The notes beneath the pieces were generated by a model that saw nothing but the letters and a program-made list of their open reading frames with translations, made no database searches and was not told the DNA's origin. A DNA stretch of 10,024 bases from Pseudomonadota bacterium. Lineage in GTDB: Bacteria > Pseudomonadota > Gammaproteobacteria > Steroidobacterales > Steroidobacteraceae. Made by a program: the position numbers and the translations under genes. This document shows positions 1 to 6,998 of this stretch, piece after piece; position 1 is the stretch's first letter; each line of letters opens with the position of its first letter. The DNA is taken from contig JAJXZV010000024.1 of the NCBI GenBank assembly GCA_021779875.1, positions 1-10,024 on the forward strand, given 5' to 3'.

Positions 1-1
1 C

Positions 2-736
2 CTGGAGCACGTGGCGGCGCAGCGCTCGGCGCCGTTCTCCGTGCGCCGCTGGGTGCGCGAGGGCTCGGGCGGCGTGCTGTTCATGCCCTACAAGGCCGGA
101 CAGATCGCGGCGCTGCGCTCCCCGATCTCGGCGTGGATGCGCCTGGCGATCTTCGAAACCATGGGCGGCGCCGAGGCGGCCGAGGCCGCCGCGGGCGGCG
201 CCGGCCGGCGGTTGTGGTTCGTGGTCGACGAGCTCGACGCGCTGGGCCAGATCGACGGCCTGAAGGACGCGCTGGCGCGTCTGCGCAAGTTCGGCGGCCG
301 CTGCGTGCTCGGCTTCCAGTCGATCGCGCAGGTGTCCTCGACCTACGGGGCGGGGGATGCGCACACCATCGTGGAGAACTGCGGGAACACCCTGATCCTG
401 CGTTGCTCGGCCAGCGAGGGCGGCGGCACCGCGCGCTTCGCCTCGCAGCTCATCGGCGAACGGGAGGTGACCCGCACCGCGCTCTCGCGCAGCCGCCGGC
501 CGGCCGAATGGCTCGCGACCGTGACCGCCAGCGAGCAGCGGCGGATCGAGACGGCGGTGCTGCCCTCGCAGATCGAGCAGCTCGCGGATTTGACGGGCTA
601 CTTCAAACGGGCCTCGGCGCCGCAATGGCAGCGCGTGCGGCTCGACGCGGTGGACGCCTGGCGCCGGCGCCGCGTCGCCGAGGCGCCGGTCCCGCAGCGC
701 GCCGCGGCCGCGCGGACGGAGCGCACCCATGAATGA
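2..736 (+). CDS. TraD/VirD4-like type IV coupling ATPase, copy 1 (3' part only)
   Basis: This is the C-terminal part of a conjugative coupling protein, the membrane-associated hexameric ATPase that links a relaxase-DNA complex to a type IV secretion channel. The reading frame is open to the left edge, so the start and the Walker A half lie upstream of the window. The visible part carries a Walker B segment (LWFVVDELD, about bases 212-238) followed by a strongly conserved block around GGRCVLGFQSIAQVS and a TIVENCGNT segment, as in the TraD/TrwB nucleotide-binding domain. It aligns almost without gaps with the complete copy at 1246-2613, which supports the call. Unlike copy 2 it has about 30 extra Arg/Ala-rich residues at the C-terminus. 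The stop overlaps the next gene's ATG by 8 bases. The family is quite sure; the exact subfamily is not. Confidence 0.85.
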   Translation: MEHVAAQRSAPFSVRRWVREGSGGVLFMPYKAGQIAALRSPISAWMRLAIFETMGGAEAAEAAAGGAGRRLWFVVDELDALGQIDGLKDALARLRKFGGRCVLGFQSIAQVSSTYGAGDAHTIVENCGNTLILRCSASEGGGTARFASQLIGEREVTRTALSRSRRPAEWLATVTASEQRRIETAVLPSQIEQLADLTGYFKRASAPQWQRVRLDAVDAWRRRRVAEAPVPQRAAAARTERTHE

Positions 737-1244
737 CGCGGCCCGACCCCTCGATGCCGAGGGCATGAAGTGGGGTCTGCTGATGGAAGGCGCGGAGCTG
801 CATCAGCGGCTCGCCGAGGCGCAGCTCGAGAAGCTGCGCGCACACACCGCGGATCTCGACACGGTGGTGCGCGACACCATCCGCCGCGCCATGACCGAGG
901 AGCTGCGCGAACTCGCGCTCGCGGCCCGGCAGGCGGTCGAGGCGCTCGACGCGGTGAAGCGCGCCGCGAATTGGCGCGCCCTCGGGTGGCAGTGCGCCTC
1001 GGCCGTGCTGTGCACGGCGATCCCGCTCGGCCTGGTCCGCTTGGCGCTGCCCTCGGCCGCGGAGGTCGCGGCGCTGCGCGCCCAGCGCGACGCGCTCGCA
1101 CAGAACGTGGCCCGCCTCGAGCAGCGCGGCGGCCGGATCGCCTGGCGCCGCTGCGGCGCGGACGGCCGGCTGTGCGTGCGCGTCGACCGCAAGGCGCCGG
1201 CGTACGGCGAGGACTCGGATTACTACGTGGTGAAGGGGTACTGA
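729..1244 (+). CDS. Single-span membrane protein of the mobilization operon
   Basis: This 171-residue protein lies between two coupling-protein genes. Residues about 18-80 are predicted as a long charged helix, rich in Glu, Arg and Ala with possible coiled coil. A hydrophobic segment at about 87-108 looks like one membrane span. A second short helical stretch (109-133) follows, then a compact C-terminal part with two Cys (142 and 149) and the ending DYYVVKGY. The layout resembles small MobB/TraX-like accessory membrane proteins encoded beside coupling proteins, and similar C-terminal KGY endings are recalled in proteins of mobilizable elements, but no named family is assigned here. Its ATG overlaps the end of copy 1 by 8 bases and its stop is one base before copy 2, so it is probably made in step with both. 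A role in helping a coupling protein or relaxosome at the membrane is inferred from position only. Confidence 0.8.
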   Translation: MNDAARPLDAEGMKWGLLMEGAELHQRLAEAQLEKLRAHTADLDTVVRDTIRRAMTEELRELALAARQAVEALDAVKRAANWRALGWQCASAVLCTAIPLGLVRLALPSAAEVAALRAQRDALAQNVARLEQRGGRIAWRRCGADGRLCVRVDRKAPAYGEDSDYYVVKGY

Positions 1245-1245
1245 C

Positions 1246-2613
1246 ATGCCCGGACTGCCGCTGATCATGGCCGGCGCGCTCGCGCTCGCGATGCTCGCCG
1301 CGACCCGCCGACGGCGGGGCACCGGCGAGGCCCACAAGCGGGGCGTGCTCGTGCGCCGCGGCGCCGCGGCCCAGCGGCGGGCCCGGAGGCGCCGCCAGCG
1401 CGATCCGCGGCTGCTCACCCTCGCGGGCATCGCCATCCCGGCGAGCGACGAGACCAAGCACTTCAAGATCGTGGGCACCACCGGCACCGGCAAGTCCACC
1501 GTGATCCGCGAATTGCTCGCCGCCGCCCTGGCGCGCGGCGACCGCGCGCTCATCGCCGATCCGGACGGCGGCTATCGCCGGCGATTCTTCGACCGGTATC
1601 GGGGCGATCTCGTGTTGAACCCCTTCGAGCCCGCCTCGGTGCGCTGGGATCCGTTCGCCGAGATCGAGCAGGCCTACGACATCGAGCAGCTCGCGAGCGC
1701 CCTGATCCCGGCGAGCGAGGATGCGTCCGCGCGGGAGTGGCGCGGGTATGCGCGGACGCTGCTCGTGGCGCTCATGATGGGGTTGCGACGCGCGGGCGGC
1801 GCGGACGCCGGTGAATTGTGGCGGCTGATCTCGGCCGCACCGCCCTCGGAGCTGCGGCCGATGCTCGAGGACACGCCGGCGCAACCCTTTCTCGATCCGG
1901 ACAACGCCCGGATGTTCGGCTCGATCCGGTCCGTGGCGGTCTCGGCGCTCGCAGCGCTCGAGCACGTCCGCCGGCAGCGGCAGACGCCGTTCGCCGTGCG
2001 CAACTGGGTGCGCGATCCGGACGCGGGTGCAGTCCTGTTCGTTCCCTATCGGGCGCGGCAGATCGCGGCGCTGCGCTCGGTCATCGCCGCCTGGATCCGG
2101 CTCGCCATCTTCGAGGCCATGAGCCAGCCGGAGGATCGGGACCAGCGGCTGTGGTTCGTGATCGACGAGCTGGACGCGCTCGGCCCCATCGATGGACTGA
2201 AGGACGCGCTCGCTCGCCTGCGAAAGTTCGGGGGCCGCTGTGTGCTCGGCTTCCAGTCGATCGCGCAGGTGTCCTGCACGTACGGTCACGGGGACGCGCA
2301 GACCATCGTGGAGAACTGCGGCAACACGCTGATCCTGCGCTGCTCCGGCAGCGAGCAGGGCGGCACGTCGCAGTTCGCCTCGCGCCTGATCGGCGAGCGC
2401 GAGGTCGTCAGGCGCCAGGTCTCGCGGGGCAGCGATCGCGACGCCGCCTGGAGCGGACGCGGCGGGCGCCGCTCGCGCAGCGTGAGCGAGCAGCACGTCA
2501 CCGAGGCGGCGGTGATGCCCTCCCAGCTCGAGCAACTCGCCGATTTCTCGGGATACCTGCGCCACGCGAGCTCGCGCGGGTGGTTCGAGGTGTCCTTCGG
2601 GCCGCGGCCGTGA
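1246..2613 (+). CDS. TraD/VirD4-like type IV coupling ATPase, copy 2 (complete)
   Basis: This 455-residue coupling ATPase should pump or present relaxase-bound DNA to a secretion channel at the inner membrane. A short hydrophobic segment (residues about 4-20) followed by a run of Arg suggests a single N-terminal membrane anchor. Walker A is GTTGTGKST (77-85), followed by an ADPDGGY segment. Walker B is LWFVIDELD (302-310), followed by the conserved GFQSIAQVS block and a TIVENCGNT segment. The protein is shorter than F-type TraD (roughly 700 residues) and lacks the two-span N-terminal domain of classic VirD4/TraD proteins, so it is a compact type. The ATG at 1246 sits one base after the previous stop, behind a GAAGGGG ribosome-binding site. 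It ends with a GTGA overlap into the next gene. Its C-terminal half is a close paralogue of copy 1. Confidence 0.9.
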   Translation: MPGLPLIMAGALALAMLAATRRRRGTGEAHKRGVLVRRGAAAQRRARRRRQRDPRLLTLAGIAIPASDETKHFKIVGTTGTGKSTVIRELLAAALARGDRALIADPDGGYRRRFFDRYRGDLVLNPFEPASVRWDPFAEIEQAYDIEQLASALIPASEDASAREWRGYARTLLVALMMGLRRAGGADAGELWRLISAAPPSELRPMLEDTPAQPFLDPDNARMFGSIRSVAVSALAALEHVRRQRQTPFAVRNWVRDPDAGAVLFVPYRARQIAALRSVIAAWIRLAIFEAMSQPEDRDQRLWFVIDELDALGPIDGLKDALARLRKFGGRCVLGFQSIAQVSCTYGHGDAQTIVENCGNTLILRCSGSEQGGTSQFASRLIGEREVVRRQVSRGSDRDAAWSGRGGRRSRSVSEQHVTEAAVMPSQLEQLADFSGYLRHASSRGWFEVSFGPRP

Positions 2614-3059
2614 ACGTGCGCTCGCCCCGCTACGGCATCGCCCGCGCCCCGGCCGTGTGCCGCGCCTGCGGCGCCCCGACTCCCGTGTTCGCCCTGGTGC
2701 TCCCGGCCGGGCACGAGGTCCTGGAGGACGGGGATTGGACGCCGCAGAGCGTGTGCGCCGTGCTCTTCTACGTCGGCAGGATCAGCGAACCGGTGCGCCG
2801 GCGGCTCGCCGCGCTCGCACCGGACTACCGGGCGCCGGCGGCCGATGCCGGCGAGGACGCGCACTGGACCAACCACTGCGAGCGGTGCGCGCTGCCCGCG
2901 AGCGAGGAGGAATTGCACGGCGAGGCCGACGGCGCCTTCGTGCCGATGTCCCCGGCGCAGGCCGAGGCCATCGAACTCGTCGTCGTGCCGGAGCCGATCG
3001 AAGCCGACGCGGCGGGTTATGGCGTCGATCCCCCGGGCATCGCGCGGCTCGTCGGCTGA
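2610..3059 (+). CDS. Small zinc-ribbon-like protein of unknown function
   Basis: This 149-residue protein starts at GTG 2610, which overlaps the coupling-protein stop as GTGA. Its stop shares one base with the relaxase ATG (TGATG). Two Cys pairs stand out, C17-x-x-C20 near the N-terminus and H89-C90-x-x-C93 in the middle, the usual spacing of a zinc ribbon. The NHCERC segment followed by a HGEADGAFVP stretch matches a pattern recalled from uncharacterised zinc-ribbon proteins on proteobacterial accessory DNA. No enzyme motif, signal peptide or membrane segment is visible, so it is probably cytoplasmic. Its tight position between coupling ATPase and relaxase suggests a helper or regulatory role in mobilization, which is inference. 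The frame can be read further upstream, but that extension lies over the coupling gene and is a shadow. Confidence 0.75.
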   Translation: MNVRSPRYGIARAPAVCRACGAPTPVFALVLPAGHEVLEDGDWTPQSVCAVLFYVGRISEPVRRRLAALAPDYRAPAADAGEDAHWTNHCERCALPASEEELHGEADGAFVPMSPAQAEAIELVVVPEPIEADAAGYGVDPPGIARLVG

Positions 3060-3994
3060 TGGCCGTCTATCACCTGTATCTCAAGAATTTCGGCCGCGCG
3101 AACGGCAGCAGCGCGGTCGGCGCCGCCGCGTACCGGGCCGGCGAGCGGCTGCGCGACGAGCGCACCGGCCGCATTCACGACCACGCCGCGCGCCCGGGGG
3201 TGATGCACGCGGAGATCGTGCTGCCGGACGGACTCGCGGGCCCGGAGCCGGCGTGGTTGCGTGACCGGGCGGGACTCTGGAATGCGGCCGAGGCGGCGGA
3301 GTCGCGCAAGAACGCCCGAGTGGCGCGCGAGTACCTGGTGGCTCTGCCCGCGGAACTCGATCACGGGCGGCGGCTCGCGCTGGCGCGCGGCTTCTCCCAG
3401 GAGCTGGCCGATCGGTACCGGTTCGCCGTCGACCTGTCGATCCACGGGCCGCGTGACTACGCGCAGAGCGATCCGCGGAATTTCCACGCACACCTGCTGG
3501 CCACCACGCGCGAGGTCTCGATCGAGGGATTGGGCGCGAAGACCGCGCTGGAGCTGAGCGACACCCGGCGCCGCGCCTTGGGGCTCGGTCCCGCGGTCAA
3601 CGAGCTCTTCCACGTGCGCGAGCGTTGGGCCGTGGTGACCAACGAGGCGCTGCGCGCGGCCGGCCTCGAGGCCCGGGTGGATCACCGCTCACTGGCCGCG
3701 CGGGGCATCGATCGGCTGCCGCGCCCCTACATCCCGCGGATCGCGTTCGAGCTGGAGCGCCAGGGTCACTACAGTCCGGTGGCCGAACGGATGCGCGAGC
3801 GGCATCGGGCGCTCGAGGCGCAGCGGCAGGAGCGCGCCGCATCGGCGCCGCGCCAGGCGCCGGCCGGCATCGAGGCCCTCGAGGAGCTGCGCCGGCAGGC
3901 TCGCGAGAACTGGCTGCGCATGCGCGAGGGATCCGCGCGCGCCGCGGCGGAACCGGCGGCGGATCGCAGCCGCGACGACGACCTCGCGCCGTGA
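3059..3994 (+). CDS. MobA/MobL family relaxase (MOBQ-type)
   Basis: This 311-residue protein should nick one strand at oriT through a tyrosine, stay attached to the 5' end and be carried to the recipient with the DNA. The N-terminus MAVYHLYLKN and the AAYRAGERL segment are typical of MobA/MobL. Tyr25 is the likely nucleophile, the same position as the catalytic tyrosine of RSF1010 MobA. A WNAAEAAESRKNARVAREY segment (about 74-92) is the second conserved block. The metal-binding histidines are H129, H143 and H145, the last two in FHAHLL. The C-terminus after about residue 240 is a charged helical tail with no helicase or primase domain, so this is a stand-alone relaxase. It begins by overlapping the zinc-ribbon gene by one base and ends in a GTGA overlap with the phosphoribosyltransferase gene. 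Confidence 0.92.
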   Translation: MAVYHLYLKNFGRANGSSAVGAAAYRAGERLRDERTGRIHDHAARPGVMHAEIVLPDGLAGPEPAWLRDRAGLWNAAEAAESRKNARVAREYLVALPAELDHGRRLALARGFSQELADRYRFAVDLSIHGPRDYAQSDPRNFHAHLLATTREVSIEGLGAKTALELSDTRRRALGLGPAVNELFHVRERWAVVTNEALRAAGLEARVDHRSLAARGIDRLPRPYIPRIAFELERQGHYSPVAERMRERHRALEAQRQERAASAPRQAPAGIEALEELRRQARENWLRMREGSARAAAEPAADRSRDDDLAP

Positions 3995-4635
3995 GCTCGT
4001 GTCCCGTGATTCGCTCGCTCCCGTTCGTCTCGGTGTACACCTATTCGCCGCACGGCTCGTGCGCGGCGTCGCGTCGATCGCGATGCTTGAGAGCGCGGCT
4101 CAAATCGGCGGACGCCGGGTTCCTGGATCGATGCGCGTCGCGGGCCCGCCGGACCTGCGAGGAGACGGAGCGGCTGCGGGAGTTCCTGGATGCGCGCCTC
4201 GTGCTCGTGCCGGTCCCGGGCAGCGCGCCGCGGCGCACGGGCGCGGAGTCCGTCACCGAGCAGCTGGTCGCCGCGCTGTTGCACCACGGGTTCGGGAGCG
4301 CCGTGTGGACCGGCCTGCGGCGCGTGCACGCGGTGCCGCGCTCGGCCGCCGCGAAGCCCTGCGAGCGGCCCACGGTCCACCGGCACTACGTCTCCATGGC
4401 GGTGGAGAGGGCCGGCCCGGTCCTCGATCAGGTGCTGCTGGTCGATGACGTGATCACCAAGGGCCGCACCCTGCTGGCCGCCGCGAGCCGGCTCCAAACG
4501 GCGTTTCCGGCCGCCCGGATCCGCGCCTTCGCGCTCCTGCGAACGCGGGGGCTCGATCCGGAGGTCGAGCGGCTGCTCGATCCCTGCCTCGGGGAGATCC
4601 GCTGGCGCGCCGGCGACGCCCAGCGCCGCCCTTGA
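3991..4635 (+). CDS. ComF-like phosphoribosyltransferase in a mobilization operon
   Basis: This 214-residue protein of the type I phosphoribosyltransferase fold starts at GTG 3991, inside the relaxase stop (GTGA). A second GTG at 4006, giving a start just before IRSLPFVSVYTYSPHG, is equally possible. The PRPP-binding loop is clear: VLLVDDVITKGRTLLAA with D152, D153 and T156-T160. Before it lies LVLVPVPGSAPRRTG, the strand and loop that ComF-type enzymes carry as a VPVP motif. Unlike ComF it has no evident paired-Cys zinc finger at the N-terminus, though several Cys are scattered there. Similar proteins are recalled beside MobA/MobL genes on mobile elements, so it is probably part of the element. 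The base or ligand it acts on cannot be told. It may be a catalytically altered DNA-uptake or DNA-processing partner rather than a nucleotide-salvage enzyme. It is the last gene of the overlapping operon. Confidence 0.82.
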   Translation: MSSCPVIRSLPFVSVYTYSPHGSCAASRRSRCLRARLKSADAGFLDRCASRARRTCEETERLREFLDARLVLVPVPGSAPRRTGAESVTEQLVAALLHHGFGSAVWTGLRRVHAVPRSAAAKPCERPTVHRHYVSMAVERAGPVLDQVLLVDDVITKGRTLLAAASRLQTAFPAARIRAFALLRTRGLDPEVERLLDPCLGEIRWRAGDAQRRP

Positions 4636-4637
4636 GA

Positions 4638-4666
4638 TTGTCTCGGTGCGGATCGGCACGTATGGT
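4638..4666 (+). promoter_or_regulatory. Candidate sigma-70 promoter for the GIY-YIG-like gene
   Basis: TTGTCT (4638-4643) and TATGGT (4661-4666) are 17 bases apart, each matching 4 of 6 consensus bases. They lie in the only gap between the mobilization operon and the next gene. A start of transcription about 7 bases after the -10 would fall at the ATG at 4673, giving a leaderless or very short-leader message. A small palindrome (GAGA-TTG-TCTC, 4634-4644) overlaps the -35. This rests on visual matching only. Confidence 0.35.
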
Positions 4667-4672
4667 AGAGGC

Positions 4673-5275
4673 ATGATCCCGGCCTCGAAGGCATCTTTCC
4701 CGTCGATGCCCGATGCGGATGCGCCCCCGGGGGCGCGTCCTCTGCGCGCGCTGTCGGGGCCCCGGCTCGCCGGCCTGTTCGACCGGGCCCTGGGGCTCGG
4801 CGACGGGGCGCTCGGGGCGCATTGCGTGCACGAGCAATGGATGCGCGGCGCCTCAGGTCCCGACGTCGAGCAGGCGCTCGAGCGGCTGTGGGCGCGGGCC
4901 GCCGAGTCCATTCCGGACTGGCTGCCCATGCGCCACGTGGCCTGGCTGCCCGAGGTGTACCGGATCGCGGGCGGCTTTCGCGCCGCCGCATCCGGGCGTT
5001 CGCACATCTATCTGGTGCTGCTCGATTACCGGGAGCGGCGCGAGGGCCCGTTCGGTCTGTACGTCGGCATGAGCCGCTACCCGGCGGCCGAGCGATTCGA
5101 TCAGCACAAGGCGGGGATCCGTGCGGCGGGCAGCGTGTTGAAGCGCGGGCTCGAGGTGCTCCACGGGCCCGTGCGGCACCTGCAATACATCCGGCGCGCG
5201 GAGGCCGCGCGCATCGAAGGGGAACTCGCGGCGGCGCTCGCGGCCGCCGGGCTCATCGTGAAGGGAGGTCACTGA
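4673..5275 (+). CDS. GIY-YIG-like nuclease-fold protein
   Basis: This 200-residue protein has a GIY-YIG-like C-terminal half. HIYLVLL places Tyr113 as the first motif and GLYVG (128-132, Tyr130) as the second. R141 in ERFDQHK and a glutamate in the EAARIEGELA helix (E177, E182 or E184) are candidates for the catalytic Arg and Glu. GIY-YIG proteins cut DNA using one metal ion, so a DNA-cleaving role is possible, but the target is unknown. Residues 1 to about 105 form an extra N-terminal region that I do not recognise. The start is uncertain: ATG 4673 is chosen, but GTG 4646 and ATG 4706 are in frame and none has a well-placed ribosome-binding site. It lies 37 bases after the phosphoribosyltransferase gene and 2 bases before the glutathione S-transferase gene, with which it is probably co-transcribed. 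Whether it belongs to the mobile element or to the chromosome is open. Confidence 0.65.
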   Translation: MIPASKASFPSMPDADAPPGARPLRALSGPRLAGLFDRALGLGDGALGAHCVHEQWMRGASGPDVEQALERLWARAAESIPDWLPMRHVAWLPEVYRIAGGFRAAASGRSHIYLVLLDYRERREGPFGLYVGMSRYPAAERFDQHKAGIRAAGSVLKRGLEVLHGPVRHLQYIRRAEAARIEGELAAALAAAGLIVKGGH

Positions 5276-5277
5276 AC

Positions 5278-5919
5278 ATGGTGCTCATCGGCATGTACGA
5301 TTCGCCGTTCGTTCGGCGGGTGGCGGTCACGTTGAATCTGCTGGGCCTGCCGTACGAACACCGCAATTGGTCGGTGGGGCGGGATTTCGAGCTCATCCGG
5401 GAGTTCAACCCGCTCGGCCGGGTGCCCACCTTGGTGCTCGACGACGGCGAGGCGCTGATCGAGTCGGCGGCGATCCTCGACCATCTGGACGAGCGCGCCG
5501 GCCCCGAGCGGGCGCTGCTGCCGGCGGCGGGCGCGGAGCGGCGCGCGGCGCTCAATATCATGGCGATCGCGACCGGTGCCGCGGAGAAGGGCGCCTTGCA
5601 GGTCTACGAAGCGGCTTTCCGCCCGGAAGAGAAGCGCCACGAGCCGTGGGTGGAACGTTGCGCCGCGCAGATGCACGGTGCGCTCGGCGAACTCGAGCGG
5701 CGCGCCCGCGCGGCGGGCGCGGTCTGGCTGGTCGGCGATCGATTGTCGCAGGCGGACGTGACGGTGACCTGCGCGTTCACTTATCTCTGCGAAGCCGTGG
5801 GGGCCGAGCGGGGATCGTACGTGTATCCGGCGCTCGCCGCGCTCTGTGCCCACTGCGAGGCCATGCCCGAATTCCGGTCGGTGATCGCGCCGTTTAGCGC
5901 GCCGCGTCAGGCGCCTTGA
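5278..5919 (+). CDS. Glutathione S-transferase family protein
   Basis: This 213-residue protein is the usual length for a cytosolic glutathione S-transferase. The N-terminal thioredoxin-fold half carries YDSPFVRRV, where S9 is at the position of the glutathione-activating serine. It also has the cis-proline turn GRVPTLVLDD (P50) and the glutathione-holding pair E62-S63 in ALIESAAI. The C-terminal half is all-helical and includes the GDRLSQADVTV stretch, the conserved N-capping motif of the family. It should conjugate or reduce small electrophiles with glutathione in the cytoplasm; the substrate is not readable. A strong ribosome-binding site, GGGAGGT (5263-5269), lies 8 bases before ATG 5278 and supports the start. 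It follows the GIY-YIG-like gene by 2 bases and converges on fbp with only 10 bases between the two stops. Confidence 0.92.
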   Translation: MVLIGMYDSPFVRRVAVTLNLLGLPYEHRNWSVGRDFELIREFNPLGRVPTLVLDDGEALIESAAILDHLDERAGPERALLPAAGAERRAALNIMAIATGAAEKGALQVYEAAFRPEEKRHEPWVERCAAQMHGALGELERRARAAGAVWLVGDRLSQADVTVTCAFTYLCEAVGAERGSYVYPALAALCAHCEAMPEFRSVIAPFSAPRQAP

Positions 5920-5929
5920 GCGCGCCGAC

Positions 5930-6949
5930 TCACGGGCCGAGGTGCGCGAGCACGGCGTCGACCTGATCGGCGGCGCCGAGGATCACGGGGGTGCGCTGGT
6001 GCACGCCCACCGGCGGGACCTCCAGGATCCGCCGGTGCGGGCCGGCCATCGCCTTGCCGCCGGCCTGCTCGATGATCATGGCCATGGGATTGGCCTCGTA
6101 CATGAGCCGCAGCTTGCCCTCCGGCGCCTTCTGCGTCGACGGATAGAGGAACACGCCGCCCTTCAATAGGATCCGGTGCACGTCGCCGACCATGGCGCCG
6201 GTGTAGCGGCTCGAGTAGCCGTGGGCCTGCGCCCAGTCGAGATAGCGCCGCAGTCCCGGCTCGAACCCCGCGCGGTGGCCCTCGTTCACCGAATAGGTCT
6301 TGTTGCCGGCCGGGATGCGCAGGCCGCGCTCGACCCGCATGAACGCGCCGATGCCCGGATCGAGCACGAACAGGTCGACGCCGCCGCCCGTGGTCAGCAC
6401 GAACACCGTGGAGGATCCGTACAGCACGTAGCCGGCCGCGATCTGCCGCGCGCCGGGCTGCAGGAGCGACTCCTCGGCGCGCGCGCGGCCGGGCTGGAAT
6501 TCGAGGATGCTGAAGATGGTGCCGACGCCGCCGCACACGTCGAGATTCGAGGAACCGTCGAGCGGATCGAACAGCACGCAGTAGCGCGGCACCGAGTGGC
6601 TGCCGTCGCGCAGGATCACCGGCTCCTCGTTCTCCTCCGAGGCGACGATGGCGACGCCCTCGCGGCCGGCGAGGGTGCGCATCAGCACGTCGTTCGCGAG
6701 CACGTCGAGCTTCTGCTGCACCTCGCCCTGCACGTTCTCGGTGCCGACGCTGCCGAGCACGTTCTCGAGGCGCGCGCGGCGCACGCGGTCCGCGATGATC
6801 TTCGCGGAGATCGACAGCGCGGACAGGATCCACGACAGCGTGCCGCTCGCCCCGGGGTGGTTCGCCTGCTGTTCGAGGATGTGCGCCTGCAGGGTGGTGA
6901 TGCGCAGGGCCTCGCGTCCCGCGGCCGGATGCTCGTGCGTGTCGTTCAT
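5930..6949 (-). CDS. fbp: Class I fructose-1,6-bisphosphatase
   Basis: This 339-residue enzyme hydrolyses fructose 1,6-bisphosphate to fructose 6-phosphate in the cytoplasm, the committed step of gluconeogenesis (and of the Calvin cycle where present). Full length and all core motifs are seen. They are ASEENEE (103-109, metal-binding glutamates), FDPLDGSSNLDV (127-138, with D128 and D131 holding the metals), the GTIFSI strand, the substrate-binding RYTGAMVGD (248-256), and YEANPMAMIIEQAGGKA (284-300) with the metal-binding E285. The N-terminal TLQAHILEQQ segment is also typical of the family. The start at 6949 is the only sensible one but has no strong ribosome-binding site. It is divergent from the TPR-sulfotransferase gene with 54 bases between starts. 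It appears to be a single-gene unit with no other gluconeogenic or Calvin-cycle gene in the window. Confidence 0.97.
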   Translation of the reverse strand: MNDTHEHPAAGREALRITTLQAHILEQQANHPGASGTLSWILSALSISAKIIADRVRRARLENVLGSVGTENVQGEVQQKLDVLANDVLMRTLAGREGVAIVASEENEEPVILRDGSHSVPRYCVLFDPLDGSSNLDVCGGVGTIFSILEFQPGRARAEESLLQPGARQIAAGYVLYGSSTVFVLTTGGGVDLFVLDPGIGAFMRVERGLRIPAGNKTYSVNEGHRAGFEPGLRRYLDWAQAHGYSSRYTGAMVGDVHRILLKGGVFLYPSTQKAPEGKLRLMYEANPMAMIIEQAGGKAMAGPHRRILEVPPVGVHQRTPVILGAADQVDAVLAHLGP

Positions 6950-6968
6950 CGGCGAAGCATGCCACGAG

Positions 6969-6998
6969 TTGCGTGCGCGCCGATACCTGCGCTACGGT
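6969..6998 (+). promoter_or_regulatory. Weak promoter-like sequence for the TPR-sulfotransferase gene
   Basis: TTGCGT (6969-6974) and TACGGT (6993-6998) are 18 bases apart, each matching only 3 of 6 consensus bases. They sit in the 54-base divergent gap shared with fbp. The -10-like element ends 5 bases before ATG 7004, which would again give a nearly leaderless message. This is a low-confidence reading by eye. Confidence 0.2.

Noticed and set aside
598..2565. Long open frame on the - strand (655 codons) across both coupling genes
   Set aside because: It lies antisense to clear ATPase and membrane-protein genes, has a low-complexity Arg/Ala/Pro/Gly composition and no recognisable motif. This is common in very GC-rich DNA.
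4634..4644. Small palindrome GAGA-TTG-TCTC overlapping a promoter-like -35
   Set aside because: Four base pairs are too few to call an operator; it is noted only with the promoter.
5910..5926. Short hairpin GGCGC/GCGCC at the convergent end of the glutathione S-transferase and fbp genes
   Set aside because: Only five pairs, no T-run, and GC-rich repeats of this size are expected by chance here.
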